Positions 51,140-59,581 of a DNA stretch of 64,000 bases are shown here, in pieces. The notes under the pieces were generated by a model. It saw nothing but the letters and a program-made list of their open reading frames with translations. It did not search any database and was not told the DNA's origin. A program made the translations under genes and the position numbers. The stretch comes from Cupriavidus sp. EM10 (GTDB lineage: Bacteria > Pseudomonadota > Gammaproteobacteria > Burkholderiales > Burkholderiaceae). Position 1 is the first letter of the stretch. Each line of letters starts with the position of its first letter. The stretch covers positions 2,666,001 to 2,730,000 of the forward strand of contig NZ_CP076060.1 of the NCBI RefSeq assembly GCF_018729255.1, given 5' to 3'.

Positions 51140-51235
51140 GCCGCTTGACCCTGCAACTACGGTCCTCTACATTACTGACCGACAAGTTATTAATACCGCG
51201 ACGCATCCGCATGCGATCGCTTCGCCGCCTGTCCC
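51140..51235. promoter_or_regulatory. Regulatory region upstream of the TetR gene
   Basis: TTACTGACCGACAAGTTATTAATA (51173-51196 in two overlapping parts) is notably AT-rich and contains CTGACCGACAAG, resembling the TGACCGA/GTCAGT-type operators of AcrR/TetR proteins. GCGATCGC at 51212-51220 is a short palindrome beside it. An operator is inferred from position only. Confidence 0.4.
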
Positions 51236-52033
51236 GTGAGCCCTGCCCTGCCCAAGAAAGACCCCGACACCCCCCGCTGGAGCCGGCGCAAGGCCGCGCG
51301 CCCGCAGGAGCTGGTGGCTGCCGCCCTGACCTTGTTCGTGGAACGTGGCTACGCAGCGACGCGGCTAGAGGACGTGGCGGCGGCGGCCGGCGTGTCCAAA
51401 GGCACGGTCTACCTGTACTTCGCGAACAAGGAAGAGCTGTTCAAGACCGTGGTGCGCGAGAACATGGTGCCGGCACTGGCCAAGGGCACGGATCTGGTCG
51501 ACACCTACGAAGGCTCCACGCCCGAACTGCTGCGCGAGCTGCTGCTGGGCTGGTGGGGCCTGATCGGCGCCACGCCGGTGGCCGGTCTGACCAAGCTGAT
51601 CATCGCCGAATCGGGCAATTTTCCTGATATCGCCCAGTTCTACCAGGACGAAGTCATGGGGCCCGGCGACGAGCTGTTTGCCCGCGTGCTGGCGCGCGGC
51701 GTGGCGCGCGGCGAGTTTCGGGAGGTACCCGCCAACCCCACGACCACGCTGCTGTGCGCGCCGCTGGTGTTCCTGATGCTCTGGCGCAGCGCCTTCAGCC
51801 AGGTCAATGTGCCGGTGATCGATCCCGACGCCTTCGTGGACCAGCTCCTGCAGACGCTGCTGTTCGGCCTGACCACGGGCGCCGCCCGCGACACCCCGCT
51901 GCAGGCGCCGCAGGGCCCCTTCGTCTGGGAGCGGATCCGCGACGAGCTCATGGCGGAGCGCGCCGCCCAGTCTGGCGAACCCATTCGACCCGAACCGCCG
52001 GGCCAGGACGACACCGAGGCCACCGCAACATGA
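51236..52033 (+). CDS. TetR/AcrR family regulator
   Basis: A 265-residue regulator with a long C-terminal tail. The N-terminal HTH is ARPQELVAAALTLFVERGYAATRLEDVAAAAGVSKGTVYLYFANKEELFKTVV (about 22-75). The ligand domain follows (residues 85-220) and the last 40 residues are Pro/Glu/Arg-rich. Start is GTG 51236 by the position of the domain. It is followed by the pcm-rhodanese-tolC genes in the same direction. TolC and TetR proteins often share envelope and efflux functions, so it may regulate these genes, but no direct evidence is seen. Confidence 0.85.
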   Translation: MSPALPKKDPDTPRWSRRKAARPQELVAAALTLFVERGYAATRLEDVAAAAGVSKGTVYLYFANKEELFKTVVRENMVPALAKGTDLVDTYEGSTPELLRELLLGWWGLIGATPVAGLTKLIIAESGNFPDIAQFYQDEVMGPGDELFARVLARGVARGEFREVPANPTTTLLCAPLVFLMLWRSAFSQVNVPVIDPDAFVDQLLQTLLFGLTTGAARDTPLQAPQGPFVWERIRDELMAERAAQSGEPIRPEPPGQDDTEATAT

Positions 52034-52259
52034 AGACGCCCCGCCCCGCGTGCCACGGCGCAACGCTAACCGTTTGTAAACATGCCAGCCCGGTTGGCGG
52101 GGGTAAAATAGCGGGCTTTTGCGTAACATCCCGGCACGCGGCGGCTCTGGCACCCGGCGGGACACGGCAAATCCGGCATCAATCGACACAACAGCGTTGA
52201 CGGTGGGGCAAGCCCCGGCCGGCGGCGCAACCCCGCAAGCATCTGGAAGGAAAGGCAAG

Positions 52260-52913
52260 ATGGATCTCGAAAAAGCCCGATTCAACATGATCGAACAGCA
52301 AATCCGCCCGTGGGACGTGCTGGACCAGGAAATCCTGGACCTGCTGGCCGTGGTCAAGCGTGAGCAGTTCGTGCCGCAGGCCTACGCCGCGCTGGCCTTT
52401 GTCGACATGGAGATTCCGCTGCCGGGCGGCGAGAACATGATGCCGCCGCGCGTGGAAGCCCGCTTCCTGCAGGACCTGAACGTGCGCAAGCACGAGAACG
52501 TGCTGGAAATCGGCGCCGGCTCGGGCTACATGGCCGCCCTGCTGGCCGCCCGCGGTCGCCACGTGCTGACCGTCGACATCCGCCCGGAACTGGTGACACT
52601 GGCCCGCCAGAACCTGGCAAACGCCGGCGTGACCAATGTGGAAGTGGCCGAAGGCAATGCCGCCGACGGCTGGGCCGTGGCCGCCCCGTACGACGTGATC
52701 TGCATCTCGGGATCGCTGCCGGAACTGCCGCAGTCGATCCTGTCGCAGGTCAAGGTGGGTGGCCGCATCGCCGCCATCGTCGGCTCGGCGCCGGTGATGG
52801 AAGCCCGCATCATCACCCGCGTGTCGGAGACCGAGTACCAGGTGGTGAACGTGTTCGAGACGCTGGCCAAGCCGCTGCAAGGCGCGGTGCAGCCGTCGCG
52901 CTTCAAGTTCTGA
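52260..52913 (+). CDS. pcm: Protein-L-isoaspartate O-methyltransferase-like protein
   Basis: A 217-residue methyltransferase: MIEQQIRPWDVLDQEILDLLAVVKREQFVP at the N terminus, VLEIGAGSGYMAALLAARGRHVLTVDI (SAM motif I) and PYDVICISGSLPELP (post-motif). The family repairs isoaspartyl residues, but this short subgroup (Pcm-like, beside a rhodanese gene in Burkholderiales) is less well characterised. AAGG lies before the ATG. A 226-nt leader contains a -10-like TAAAAT at about 52105-52110. The rhodanese gene follows after 13 nt. Confidence 0.82.
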   Translation: MDLEKARFNMIEQQIRPWDVLDQEILDLLAVVKREQFVPQAYAALAFVDMEIPLPGGENMMPPRVEARFLQDLNVRKHENVLEIGAGSGYMAALLAARGRHVLTVDIRPELVTLARQNLANAGVTNVEVAEGNAADGWAVAAPYDVICISGSLPELPQSILSQVKVGGRIAAIVGSAPVMEARIITRVSETEYQVVNVFETLAKPLQGAVQPSRFKF

Positions 52914-52926
52914 ACCGGAGCCGGCC

Positions 52927-53250
52927 ATGCAGGTAATCACCGCCCCCGAACTGGCGCAATGGCTGGCTGATGCCGGCCGCGCCAAGCCGGTATTGCTGGA
53001 CGTGCGCGAAGACCTGGAAGTGCGCACCGCCGCGATGCCCGGCATCACGCATATCCCGATGGGCCAGATCCCGGCCCGTCTGAACGACATCGACGAAGAC
53101 GCCGAGATCGTCTGCATCTGCCACCACGGTGCGCGCAGCATGCAGGTGGCCAGCTTCCTGGAACGCCAGGGCTATGCCAAGGTCTGGAACCTGACCGGCG
53201 GCATCCACGCCTGGTCGACCCAGGTCGATCCGTCCGTTCCGCAGTATTGA
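52927..53250 (+). CDS. Rhodanese-like domain protein
   Basis: A 107-residue single rhodanese domain. PVLLDVREDLEVRTAAMPGITHIPMGQI and the active-site loop ICICHHGARSMQVASFL with Cys about residue 64 fit sulfurtransferase-like proteins (GlpE type). VWNLTGGIHAWS near the end is the typical closing motif. Cytoplasmic, with no signal peptide. The exact sulfur donor and acceptor are unknown. It lies between pcm and tolC, a conserved order in Cupriavidus and Ralstonia. Confidence 0.88.
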   Translation: MQVITAPELAQWLADAGRAKPVLLDVREDLEVRTAAMPGITHIPMGQIPARLNDIDEDAEIVCICHHGARSMQVASFLERQGYAKVWNLTGGIHAWSTQVDPSVPQY

Positions 53251-53422
53251 TCCGGAAACGGTCCCGGCAGCGCGCCGGGACCGTGCCACCGCGCAGCACC
53301 CCGGCCGTACCCGCAGCACTCGCAGCATCCGCAACATCCGAAGTACCCCGTCCCTGGCAGTACCACCCGTCGCAACCTATCGATCGTTGGCCGCGCCTGC
53401 CGCTGGCCGAGCTGGAGATGTC

Positions 53423-54904
53423 ATGAGTTTTGCGCTTTCCGCCGTGTCCATTGCGGCCAGGAAACCCCTGGTGCTCGCGGCTGCCCTGCTCACCTGGCTG
53501 CACATGCCATCCGCGCTGGCCGCCGACCTGCTGCAGGTGTATCGCGACGCGCAAGCCAACGATGCCCAGTTCGCCAGTGCCCGCTCGCAATTGCTGGCCA
53601 CGCGCGAGAAGCTGCCCCAGGGCCGCGCGGGCCTGCTGCCGCAGATCGCGGGCACGGCTGGCGCCCAGCGAACCATGGCCGACTACAGCTCGCCGGTGGA
53701 CGTCACGCGCTACTTCAATGCCAACACCTGGGCGCTGCAATTGACGCAACCGCTGTTCCGCTGGGACCGCTGGGAAACGTACAAGCAGGGCGAGCTGGCA
53801 TCGCTGGCGGGGGAAGTCACGTTCCAGCAGGCACAGCTGGACCTGATCACGCGGGCATCCCAGGCCTACTTCGACGTTCTGTCCGCGCAGGACAACCTCT
53901 ACCTGGCCGGCGCGCAGAAAAAAGCCATCGGTGAACAGCTGGAACAGGCCAAGCGCAATTTCGAGGTGGGCACCGCGACGATCACCGACGCCAACGACGC
54001 GCAGGCGCGCTATGACCTGGCCACGTCGACGGAGATCGCGGCACAGAGCGCGCTGGAGGTAACGCGGGCCACGCTGCAACAGATCACCGGCAAGCCCGTC
54101 GACGAACTCATGGGGCTGCGGCCCGAAGCCCAGATCCCCGGCCCGCTGCCGCCAGACGTGAACGCTTGGGCGTCGCAGGCCGAACAGACCAATCCGCAGG
54201 TAGGCTTGGCCGGCTACAACCTGGAGACCGCCCAGCGCGAGACCAACAAGGCCAAGGCGGGCCACCTGCCGTCGGTGGACCTGGTGGCGTCATACGGCTA
54301 CACCAATGCGCAGGGCACGGCCACGCAACTCAGCAACGTCGGCAGCCGCTACAACTCCGGCGTGGTGGGCGTCCAGCTGAATATCCCGATCTTCACCGGC
54401 GGCCAGATCCAGTCGCGCGTGCGCGAAACCCTGGCACTGGCCGACAAGGCCGCCAGCGACCTGGAATTCGCCCGCCGCACCGCCGCGCAGCAGGCCCGGC
54501 AGACCTATTCCGGTGTCTTCAACGGTCTGGCGCAGGTCAAGGCACTGGAAGCAGCGGAACGCTCGGCGCAGAGCGCGGTGGAATCGAACCAGCTGGGCTA
54601 CGAGGTGGGGGTGCGTATCAATATCGACGTGCTGAACGCCGAAGCGCAACTGTTCTCGACACGCCGCGACCTTTCCAAGGCCCGCTATGACACCATCATG
54701 AACGGCATGCGCCTGAAGGCATCGACCGGCACGCTATCGGAAGACGATGTGGTGCAGATCAATACGCTACTGACGCAGTTGCCGGGGGCGATGTATAGGG
54801 TGCCGGGGAAGGGGCGGGTTGGGGCGGTGTCGGGGGCGACGCAGGGTCGCGCCACAGGAGGGCGCCGCGAGAATCTGACGTCCGGGGCCGCACCCCGGAG
54901 TTGA
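53423..54904 (+). CDS. tolC: TolC family outer membrane channel protein
   Basis: A 493-residue protein with a signal peptide (about 1-34, ending ALAAD). The OEP repeats are clear: LLQVYRDAQANDAQFASARSQLLATREKLPQGRAGLLPQI and a second half beginning QTNPQVGLAGYNLETAQRETNKAKAGHLPSVDLVASYGY, with LEFARRTAAQQARQTYSG. The product forms the outer-membrane exit duct for type I secretion and efflux systems. The last about 40 residues (after LLTQLPGAMYRVPG) are Gly/Arg-rich and low complexity, unlike the family, so the C terminus may be variable. It converges with waaL (17 nt). Confidence 0.9.
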   Translation: MSFALSAVSIAARKPLVLAAALLTWLHMPSALAADLLQVYRDAQANDAQFASARSQLLATREKLPQGRAGLLPQIAGTAGAQRTMADYSSPVDVTRYFNANTWALQLTQPLFRWDRWETYKQGELASLAGEVTFQQAQLDLITRASQAYFDVLSAQDNLYLAGAQKKAIGEQLEQAKRNFEVGTATITDANDAQARYDLATSTEIAAQSALEVTRATLQQITGKPVDELMGLRPEAQIPGPLPPDVNAWASQAEQTNPQVGLAGYNLETAQRETNKAKAGHLPSVDLVASYGYTNAQGTATQLSNVGSRYNSGVVGVQLNIPIFTGGQIQSRVRETLALADKAASDLEFARRTAAQQARQTYSGVFNGLAQVKALEAAERSAQSAVESNQLGYEVGVRINIDVLNAEAQLFSTRRDLSKARYDTIMNGMRLKASTGTLSEDDVVQINTLLTQLPGAMYRVPGKGRVGAVSGATQGRATGGRRENLTSGAAPRS

Positions 54905-54921
54905 TTGCCTCTCCGGCGACT

Positions 54922-56250
54922 TCAGGCGGGCTGGTCGCCGATGCGCGCCGCCCCGGTCATCCGGTTCTGGACCGGGGTCGCCGCCTGGGGATGTTCGGCG
55001 GCGAATGCTTCGCGCGCAGCCAACCCCAGCAACATGCCTATCACGCCGGCATAAAACACGACGTTGGCCTGATGGGCCATCGTGACTTGTGTGAGCCCCG
55101 ACAGCAGCGATGCCATGGCGATCGCAAGTCCTCCAGCGCCCAGGTGCTGACCGCGCACGTTGCCCGTGGCCCTGCAGACCCGGAGCGTGCGCCAGAACAG
55201 TCCGGCAGGGACCAGAAACAAGCCCAGCAGTGTCAGCAGCCCGGGCACACCGGTCGTGGACGCCGCCTCGACAATATCGTTGTGGGCGTGCTCAAGGATA
55301 CAGACAATCGAGCCCGTCCGATTTTCGCAGTAAGGCGCGGCCTTGAGAATGCGGGCGAACTGCCCCACACCAATACCTGCCCACGGATGCTGGGCAAAGT
55401 AGCCCATGCCGATCTTCCACATCTGCAGACGGGAGCCCACCGACGATTCGGCATTCCCTTGCTGAAACTGCTGCACGTCCATGACTGCCTGATCCACCCG
55501 TGCAGTGAGCGGGCTTCCCGGCACGAGGTAAGCGCCTGCGACCAAGACGACGATGCCCGCACAGGCGGCCATGAACATCCGCACGCTGAAGCCGCGATAA
55601 CGCATCAACAACAATGGCAACATTGTCGCGAGCATCGCCACCATCGCACCGCGCGTGCCGTTCATGATCAAGATCGGAATCGCACACAGGATATTGGTCC
55701 AGGCCTCCGCGTGTGCACGAGTAGTGTTGCCAGGCCGGGCGAAGCCGATCAGCGCTAGTGCCGCCACCATGTTGGCAAAAGGAATGGGCGATACCCATCC
55801 CGAAGGCCGATCCATGTGCCAAACTATGAACTGGTAGGCGACAATCAACAGCGCCCCAAAGAGACCTACTGTGATGCCCTGCCACAGGCGATCGGGGTCC
55901 GGCGCGGCACGCACGATCGCCCAGCATGCAAGTACCGCCAGCAGCGCACGGGACGGGTTGTCGATCACGTTCCATGGCACGTGGTGGTACAGCTTCGACA
56001 CCAGGCAGACTGCCAGAAATGCCACCACCGCAATGGTTAGCGGCACCAGCACGCTGGCATATCGCCGCCACTCTCTCCCAAGCCCGCGCCCACCCAGAAC
56101 AATCAGCAGACCAACCCCCGCCAGAAACACCCCCGCCCCGCGTGGCACACACAGGATCAGGATCGGAAACGCAAAGACAAGGGCATCGGCCATCGTGGAT
56201 AGCCGGCTGTTAAGGATAGTCATAGGATGCGAAAGGGTCACATACGCCAC
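54922..56250 (-). CDS. waaL: O-antigen ligase family protein
   Basis: A 442-residue membrane protein with about ten to twelve helices. The periplasmic loop and motifs HPWAGIGVGQFARIL and LEHAHNDIVEAASTTGVPGLLTLLGLF (the H-x-N motif) are the WaaL/Wzy signature. It would ligate O-antigen to lipid A-core at the periplasmic face, which agrees with waaA and waaC nearby. Two Met codons (56250 and 56223) are possible starts, neither with a clear ribosome-binding site. Confidence 0.85.
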   Translation of the reverse strand: MAYVTLSHPMTILNSRLSTMADALVFAFPILILCVPRGAGVFLAGVGLLIVLGGRGLGREWRRYASVLVPLTIAVVAFLAVCLVSKLYHHVPWNVIDNPSRALLAVLACWAIVRAAPDPDRLWQGITVGLFGALLIVAYQFIVWHMDRPSGWVSPIPFANMVAALALIGFARPGNTTRAHAEAWTNILCAIPILIMNGTRGAMVAMLATMLPLLLMRYRGFSVRMFMAACAGIVVLVAGAYLVPGSPLTARVDQAVMDVQQFQQGNAESSVGSRLQMWKIGMGYFAQHPWAGIGVGQFARILKAAPYCENRTGSIVCILEHAHNDIVEAASTTGVPGLLTLLGLFLVPAGLFWRTLRVCRATGNVRGQHLGAGGLAIAMASLLSGLTQVTMAHQANVVFYAGVIGMLLGLAAREAFAAEHPQAATPVQNRMTGAARIGDQPA

Positions 56251-56308
56251 CCGGTGAATCCAGTCCGGCCAGCGTCAAATCAACCCGGCATTCTAATCCA
56301 TCGCGCTT

Positions 56309-57132
56309 TCACTTCCCCCTGCGCCGCTCCACCACTTCAAGCAGTTGCCATCGGATAGCCGAGGCATCGGCCGGAGGGTTCGGTACCTGGTATTCCCTCA
56401 CGCGCAGCTTGTAGCTGACACCTTGCTCGAAATCGAGGCCCTCGATCGGCCCGTACCAGAGTTGCCACGGCGCATCGGGCGATTCCCGCCAGCGGTAACA
56501 CTGCAGCTTGCCGACGCCGCTGCATTCCACGCGTTGCGAATCGATATAGATGATCTTCTCGCGGCCCGGAACGCCGCCGGTGGCCGGGTCCACCTTGTCG
56601 CCGCGCCGGCCTACCCCTTCCCGTTCAACAAACTGCAGCAGGTCGCCACCGGACGTCTTCCAGATGACCTGGCGCCCTGTGGAGCCGGCGGACGGTTGCG
56701 TGCCGACGGTCGTGAACGGCGACTGCATCGCCTTGAGCAACGCCGATTCGGTTTCCATGCGCGGGCCCGGGCAGGCCATGCGCGTGCCCGCGACACGGTC
56801 GAAGCGGATGCCGGTATCGGTCTTGCCATAGCCGCCGGTGAAGCGGTTGCAGCCGCTGGTGCCGTTGACGGTGCCTTGCGACGAGTCGATGCCGTCGCTG
56901 AAATTGAAGACAATGGGCTCGCCGTTGTCGCCGTGCGGAATGTCGCGCACCGTGCCGTCAGGCATCTGCCAGCGCACCAGCTCCCAGCGGCTGGGGCCGC
57001 CGGACCGCGTTTCGTTGAGGCTGGCGCTGGCCGATGGATTGTCGGGGGCTGGCCGCCCGTGGCGCAGGCCGACAGAATGGCGGCAGCGCCGAGCACGAGT
57101 GTCATGACAAGGGGACGCAGAACGCTTCGCAT
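56309..57132 (-). pseudogene. META and DUF4377 domain lipoprotein, interrupted by a one-base frameshift
   Basis: MRSVLRPLVMTLVLGAAAILSACATGG (lipoprotein signal, Cys about residue 23) is in one frame and the body (WELVRWQMPDGTVRDIPHGDNGEPIVFNFSDG ... VNGTSGCNRFTGGYG, a META domain, then ending YKLRVREYQVPNPPADASAIRWQLLEVVERRRGK, a DUF4377 domain) in another. Restoring one C in the run at 57044-57048 (G on the plus strand) gives QPPDNPSASASLNETRSGGPSRWELV and a continuous protein of about 274 residues. It is an envelope protein of unknown role in proteobacteria. This chromosomal lesion matches those in the ICE. Confidence 0.8.
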
Positions 57133-58490
57133 GGGTTGACTCCTTCAGACCGCCGCGCCAGGCGCAGCAATATCCACAAACCCGGCCAGTCTAGCGCGCC
57201 GCGCGGCGCCTGTATGTCAGCGCAACACTGGCGCCAGCGCGCCAAGTGTCCTCGCCGTCGCCCCCGATGCAGCCCCGCGAAAGTCAGCGCGTTGGCCCGC
57301 ATCTCCGCCAGCCGGGCCGGATCGCCCAGCACGCCGGCCGCCTCAGCCATCAATTCGTCGGCGTTGGCCACCCGCAGGCAGGCGCCGGCGGCGATGGCAT
57401 CCTCGGTGGCTTGCGCGAAGTTGAACGTGTGCAGCCCCATCAGCACCGGCGTGCCCACTGCGCAGGCTTCGATCAGGTTCTGGCCGCCCAGCGGGATCAG
57501 GCTGCCGCCGATATAGGCGATATCCGATGCCGCGTAGTACATCGCCATCTCGCCCATCGAATCGCCGAGCACGATGTCGGCCGTAATGGGCGCAGTCACC
57601 TGTTCGAGATCGAGCGCGCTGCGGCGCTGGACGCTGAAGCCGGCACGCGCGGCCATGGCGGCGACTTCATCGAAGCGTTGCGGATGGCGTGGCACCAGCA
57701 GCAGCGCGGGGCGCGTCTCGCCCGGCCAACGCGAGAACGCTTCCAGGATCAGCGGCTCCTCGCCCTCGCGCGTGCTGGCGGCTGCCAGTACCTGCCGGCC
57801 GCCAAACGCGCGCCGCAGCTGGTGCCCGCGCGCCATGCCGGCCTCCGGCGGCTGCATGTCGAACTTCAGGTTGCCGGTGATCTGCACCGCCTTGACACCC
57901 AGCGCCCGGTAGCGCTCGGCATCGCCAGGGGTCTGCGCCAGCACAATCGTGAAGTCGTTATATACGGAGGCGGCCGCGTTGCCGAATCGCGCCGTGCGCC
58001 GATAGCTGCGCGGCGACAGCCGGGCGTTGACCAGGAACAGCGGCACGCCGGCGCGCCGGGTCACATGCACCAGGTTTGGCCAGACTTCCGTTTCCATGAT
58101 CAGCCCGGCATCGGGCCGGAAATGCGCCAGGAAACGCCGCACCAGATAGGGCACGTCGTACGGCAGATAGCACTGCTGGACGCGCGGATTGCTGCCGTAT
58201 AGCTGCGCGCCGGTCTGTCGCCCGGTGGGCGTCATGTGCGTGAGCAGCAGGCGGTGTTGCGGATAGGCGGCCAGTAGCGCGTCGATCAACGGCTGCGCGG
58301 CGCGCGTTTCGCCTACCGACACGGCATGGACCCAGAGCCATGGGCCGTCCGACGGCAGGTCGTCGTAGCGTCCCAGGCGTTCACCCACGTGGTGGAGATA
58401 ACCAGGTTCCTTGCGCGACCGCCACGTCAGGCGCAGCAGCGCCAGTGGCAGGATCACCAGCCACAGCAAGGTGTAAACGATTCGAAGCAT
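57102..58490 (-). CDS. waaA: 3-deoxy-D-manno-octulosonic acid transferase (Kdo transferase), C terminus frameshifted
   Basis: A GT30 glycosyltransferase with an N-terminal membrane anchor (about 3-22). LWVHAVSVGETRAAQPLIDALL, GLIMETEVWPNLVHVTRRAGVPLFLVNARLS and IGGSLIPLGGQNLIEACAVGTPVLMGLHTFNF match WaaA throughout. It adds Kdo to lipid A precursor. From about residue 408 the frame as read gives a basic unrelated tail to 57102; restoring one G (C run at 57261-57265, plus strand) gives HRGATARTLGALAPVLR with a stop at 57217. Its start overlaps the waaC stop (ATGA-type) at 58490. Confidence 0.88.
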   Translation of the reverse strand: MLRIVYTLLWLVILPLALLRLTWRSRKEPGYLHHVGERLGRYDDLPSDGPWLWVHAVSVGETRAAQPLIDALLAAYPQHRLLLTHMTPTGRQTGAQLYGSNPRVQQCYLPYDVPYLVRRFLAHFRPDAGLIMETEVWPNLVHVTRRAGVPLFLVNARLSPRSYRRTARFGNAAASVYNDFTIVLAQTPGDAERYRALGVKAVQITGNLKFDMQPPEAGMARGHQLRRAFGGRQVLAAASTREGEEPLILEAFSRWPGETRPALLLVPRHPQRFDEVAAMAARAGFSVQRRSALDLEQVTAPITADIVLGDSMGEMAMYYAASDIAYIGGSLIPLGGQNLIEACAVGTPVLMGLHTFNFAQATEDAIAAGACLRVANADELMAEAAGVLGDPARLAEMRANALTFAGLHRGRRRGHLARWRQCCADIQAPRGALDWPGLWILLRLARRSEGVNPCEAFCVPLS

Positions 58491-59581
58491 CAGATGGAGA
58501 CTCCGCGCACGCGCCGTGCGGCGGCATAAACCTCATCGACGTCGGGCACGATGCCGTCGTCGCCCACGTTGGCGATGCGGTCCGACCAGTAGCCTTCGGT
58601 CTTCCAGCGCCACGTGGCGGTATAGATTTCGACGGTCGGCCGGCACAGCGCCGCGGCGATGTGCACCAGACCGGTATCGACGCCGATGACCACCTCGGCC
58701 CGGTTGATCAGGCCGAAGCCCTGCATTACCGAGAAACGCGGCAGCACCTGCGCGCCGGGCATGCCGGCGGCCAGCGCCTCGGCGTCGCGCCTTTCGGATT
58801 CGCTGCCCCACGGCAGCAGCACGGCGAGCCCCTCCGCATGCAGCTTCTGGCCCAGCGCATGCCAGTTCGCCACCGGCCAGCGTTTCTTCGCGCCTGCCGT
58901 GGCGTGGAAGCAGACCGCGTAGCGTGGCGGCAGGCCGGCCCAGAGCGGATCGTCGACATGGAGCGTGCCGGCCGCCGGGCCAAAGAAGCGCGGCGGCTCG
59001 GGTGGCGCCGTACCGGTCAGCGCCGCGCCAAGCAGGCGCGAGCGCCGCACGGAGTGGGTCTGCCGGGGCACCGTCACCGGCGTCGTGTAGAACAGCCGTG
59101 CGGCAGGCTCGTAGCCCGAGCCCTGCGTGGCGTTGCCCAGCCCGATCACCGGGGCGCCGGCGGCGCGGGCCGCCGTGCGGGCGACGATGGCCGTCTTCAG
59201 CAGGCCCTGCGTTTCCAGCACCGCGTCGTAGGCCCGTTCGCGGATGGCCGCGCGCAGCGCGCCCACCTCGGCCCACGTCTCGCCCTGCCAGAAGCGCTTG
59301 CGCCAACGCCGCAGCGCGAACGGAATCACGCGGCGCACCTCGGGCAGCAGCTTTACCAGGTCGACATAGCCCTCTTCCACCACCCAGTCGATCTCGGCTT
59401 CGGGCCAGCGCGCGCGCAGGTCATGCACCAGCGGCATGTTGTGCACGACATCGCCCAGCGACGACACCTTGACGATCAGGATGCGCGGCCGGGCCGGCAA
59501 CGCAAACGCCCCCGCCGCCGCCAGGGGCTGCGGCGGGGTTTCGGCCGATGGCTGCACGACCTCAGAACGGGAGCTTTGCAT
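58490..59581 (-). CDS. waaC: Lipopolysaccharide heptosyltransferase I
   Basis: A 363-residue GT9 enzyme. ILIVKVSSLGDVVHNMPLVHDLRARWPEAEIDWVVEEGY (about 34-72) is the WaaC N-terminal signature, and VVIGVDTGLVHIAAALCRPTVEIYTATWRWKTEGYW the nucleotide-heptose-binding region. It attaches the first heptose to the Kdo of the inner core, downstream of WaaA. An Ala/Pro-rich N-terminal extension of about 30 residues is unusual and may mean the start is a later codon. The stop overlaps the waaA start, and its own start lies inside the phosphomannomutase gene. Confidence 0.9.
   Translation of the reverse strand: MQSSRSEVVQPSAETPPQPLAAAGAFALPARPRILIVKVSSLGDVVHNMPLVHDLRARWPEAEIDWVVEEGYVDLVKLLPEVRRVIPFALRRWRKRFWQGETWAEVGALRAAIRERAYDAVLETQGLLKTAIVARTAARAAGAPVIGLGNATQGSGYEPAARLFYTTPVTVPRQTHSVRRSRLLGAALTGTAPPEPPRFFGPAAGTLHVDDPLWAGLPPRYAVCFHATAGAKKRWPVANWHALGQKLHAEGLAVLLPWGSESERRDAEALAAGMPGAQVLPRFSVMQGFGLINRAEVVIGVDTGLVHIAAALCRPTVEIYTATWRWKTEGYWSDRIANVGDDGIVPDVDEVYAAARRVRGVSI

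Noticed and set aside
51173..51220. Firm TetR operator
   Set aside because: The AT-rich stretch has suggestive short repeats but no full inverted repeat, so it is listed only as a low-confidence regulatory region.
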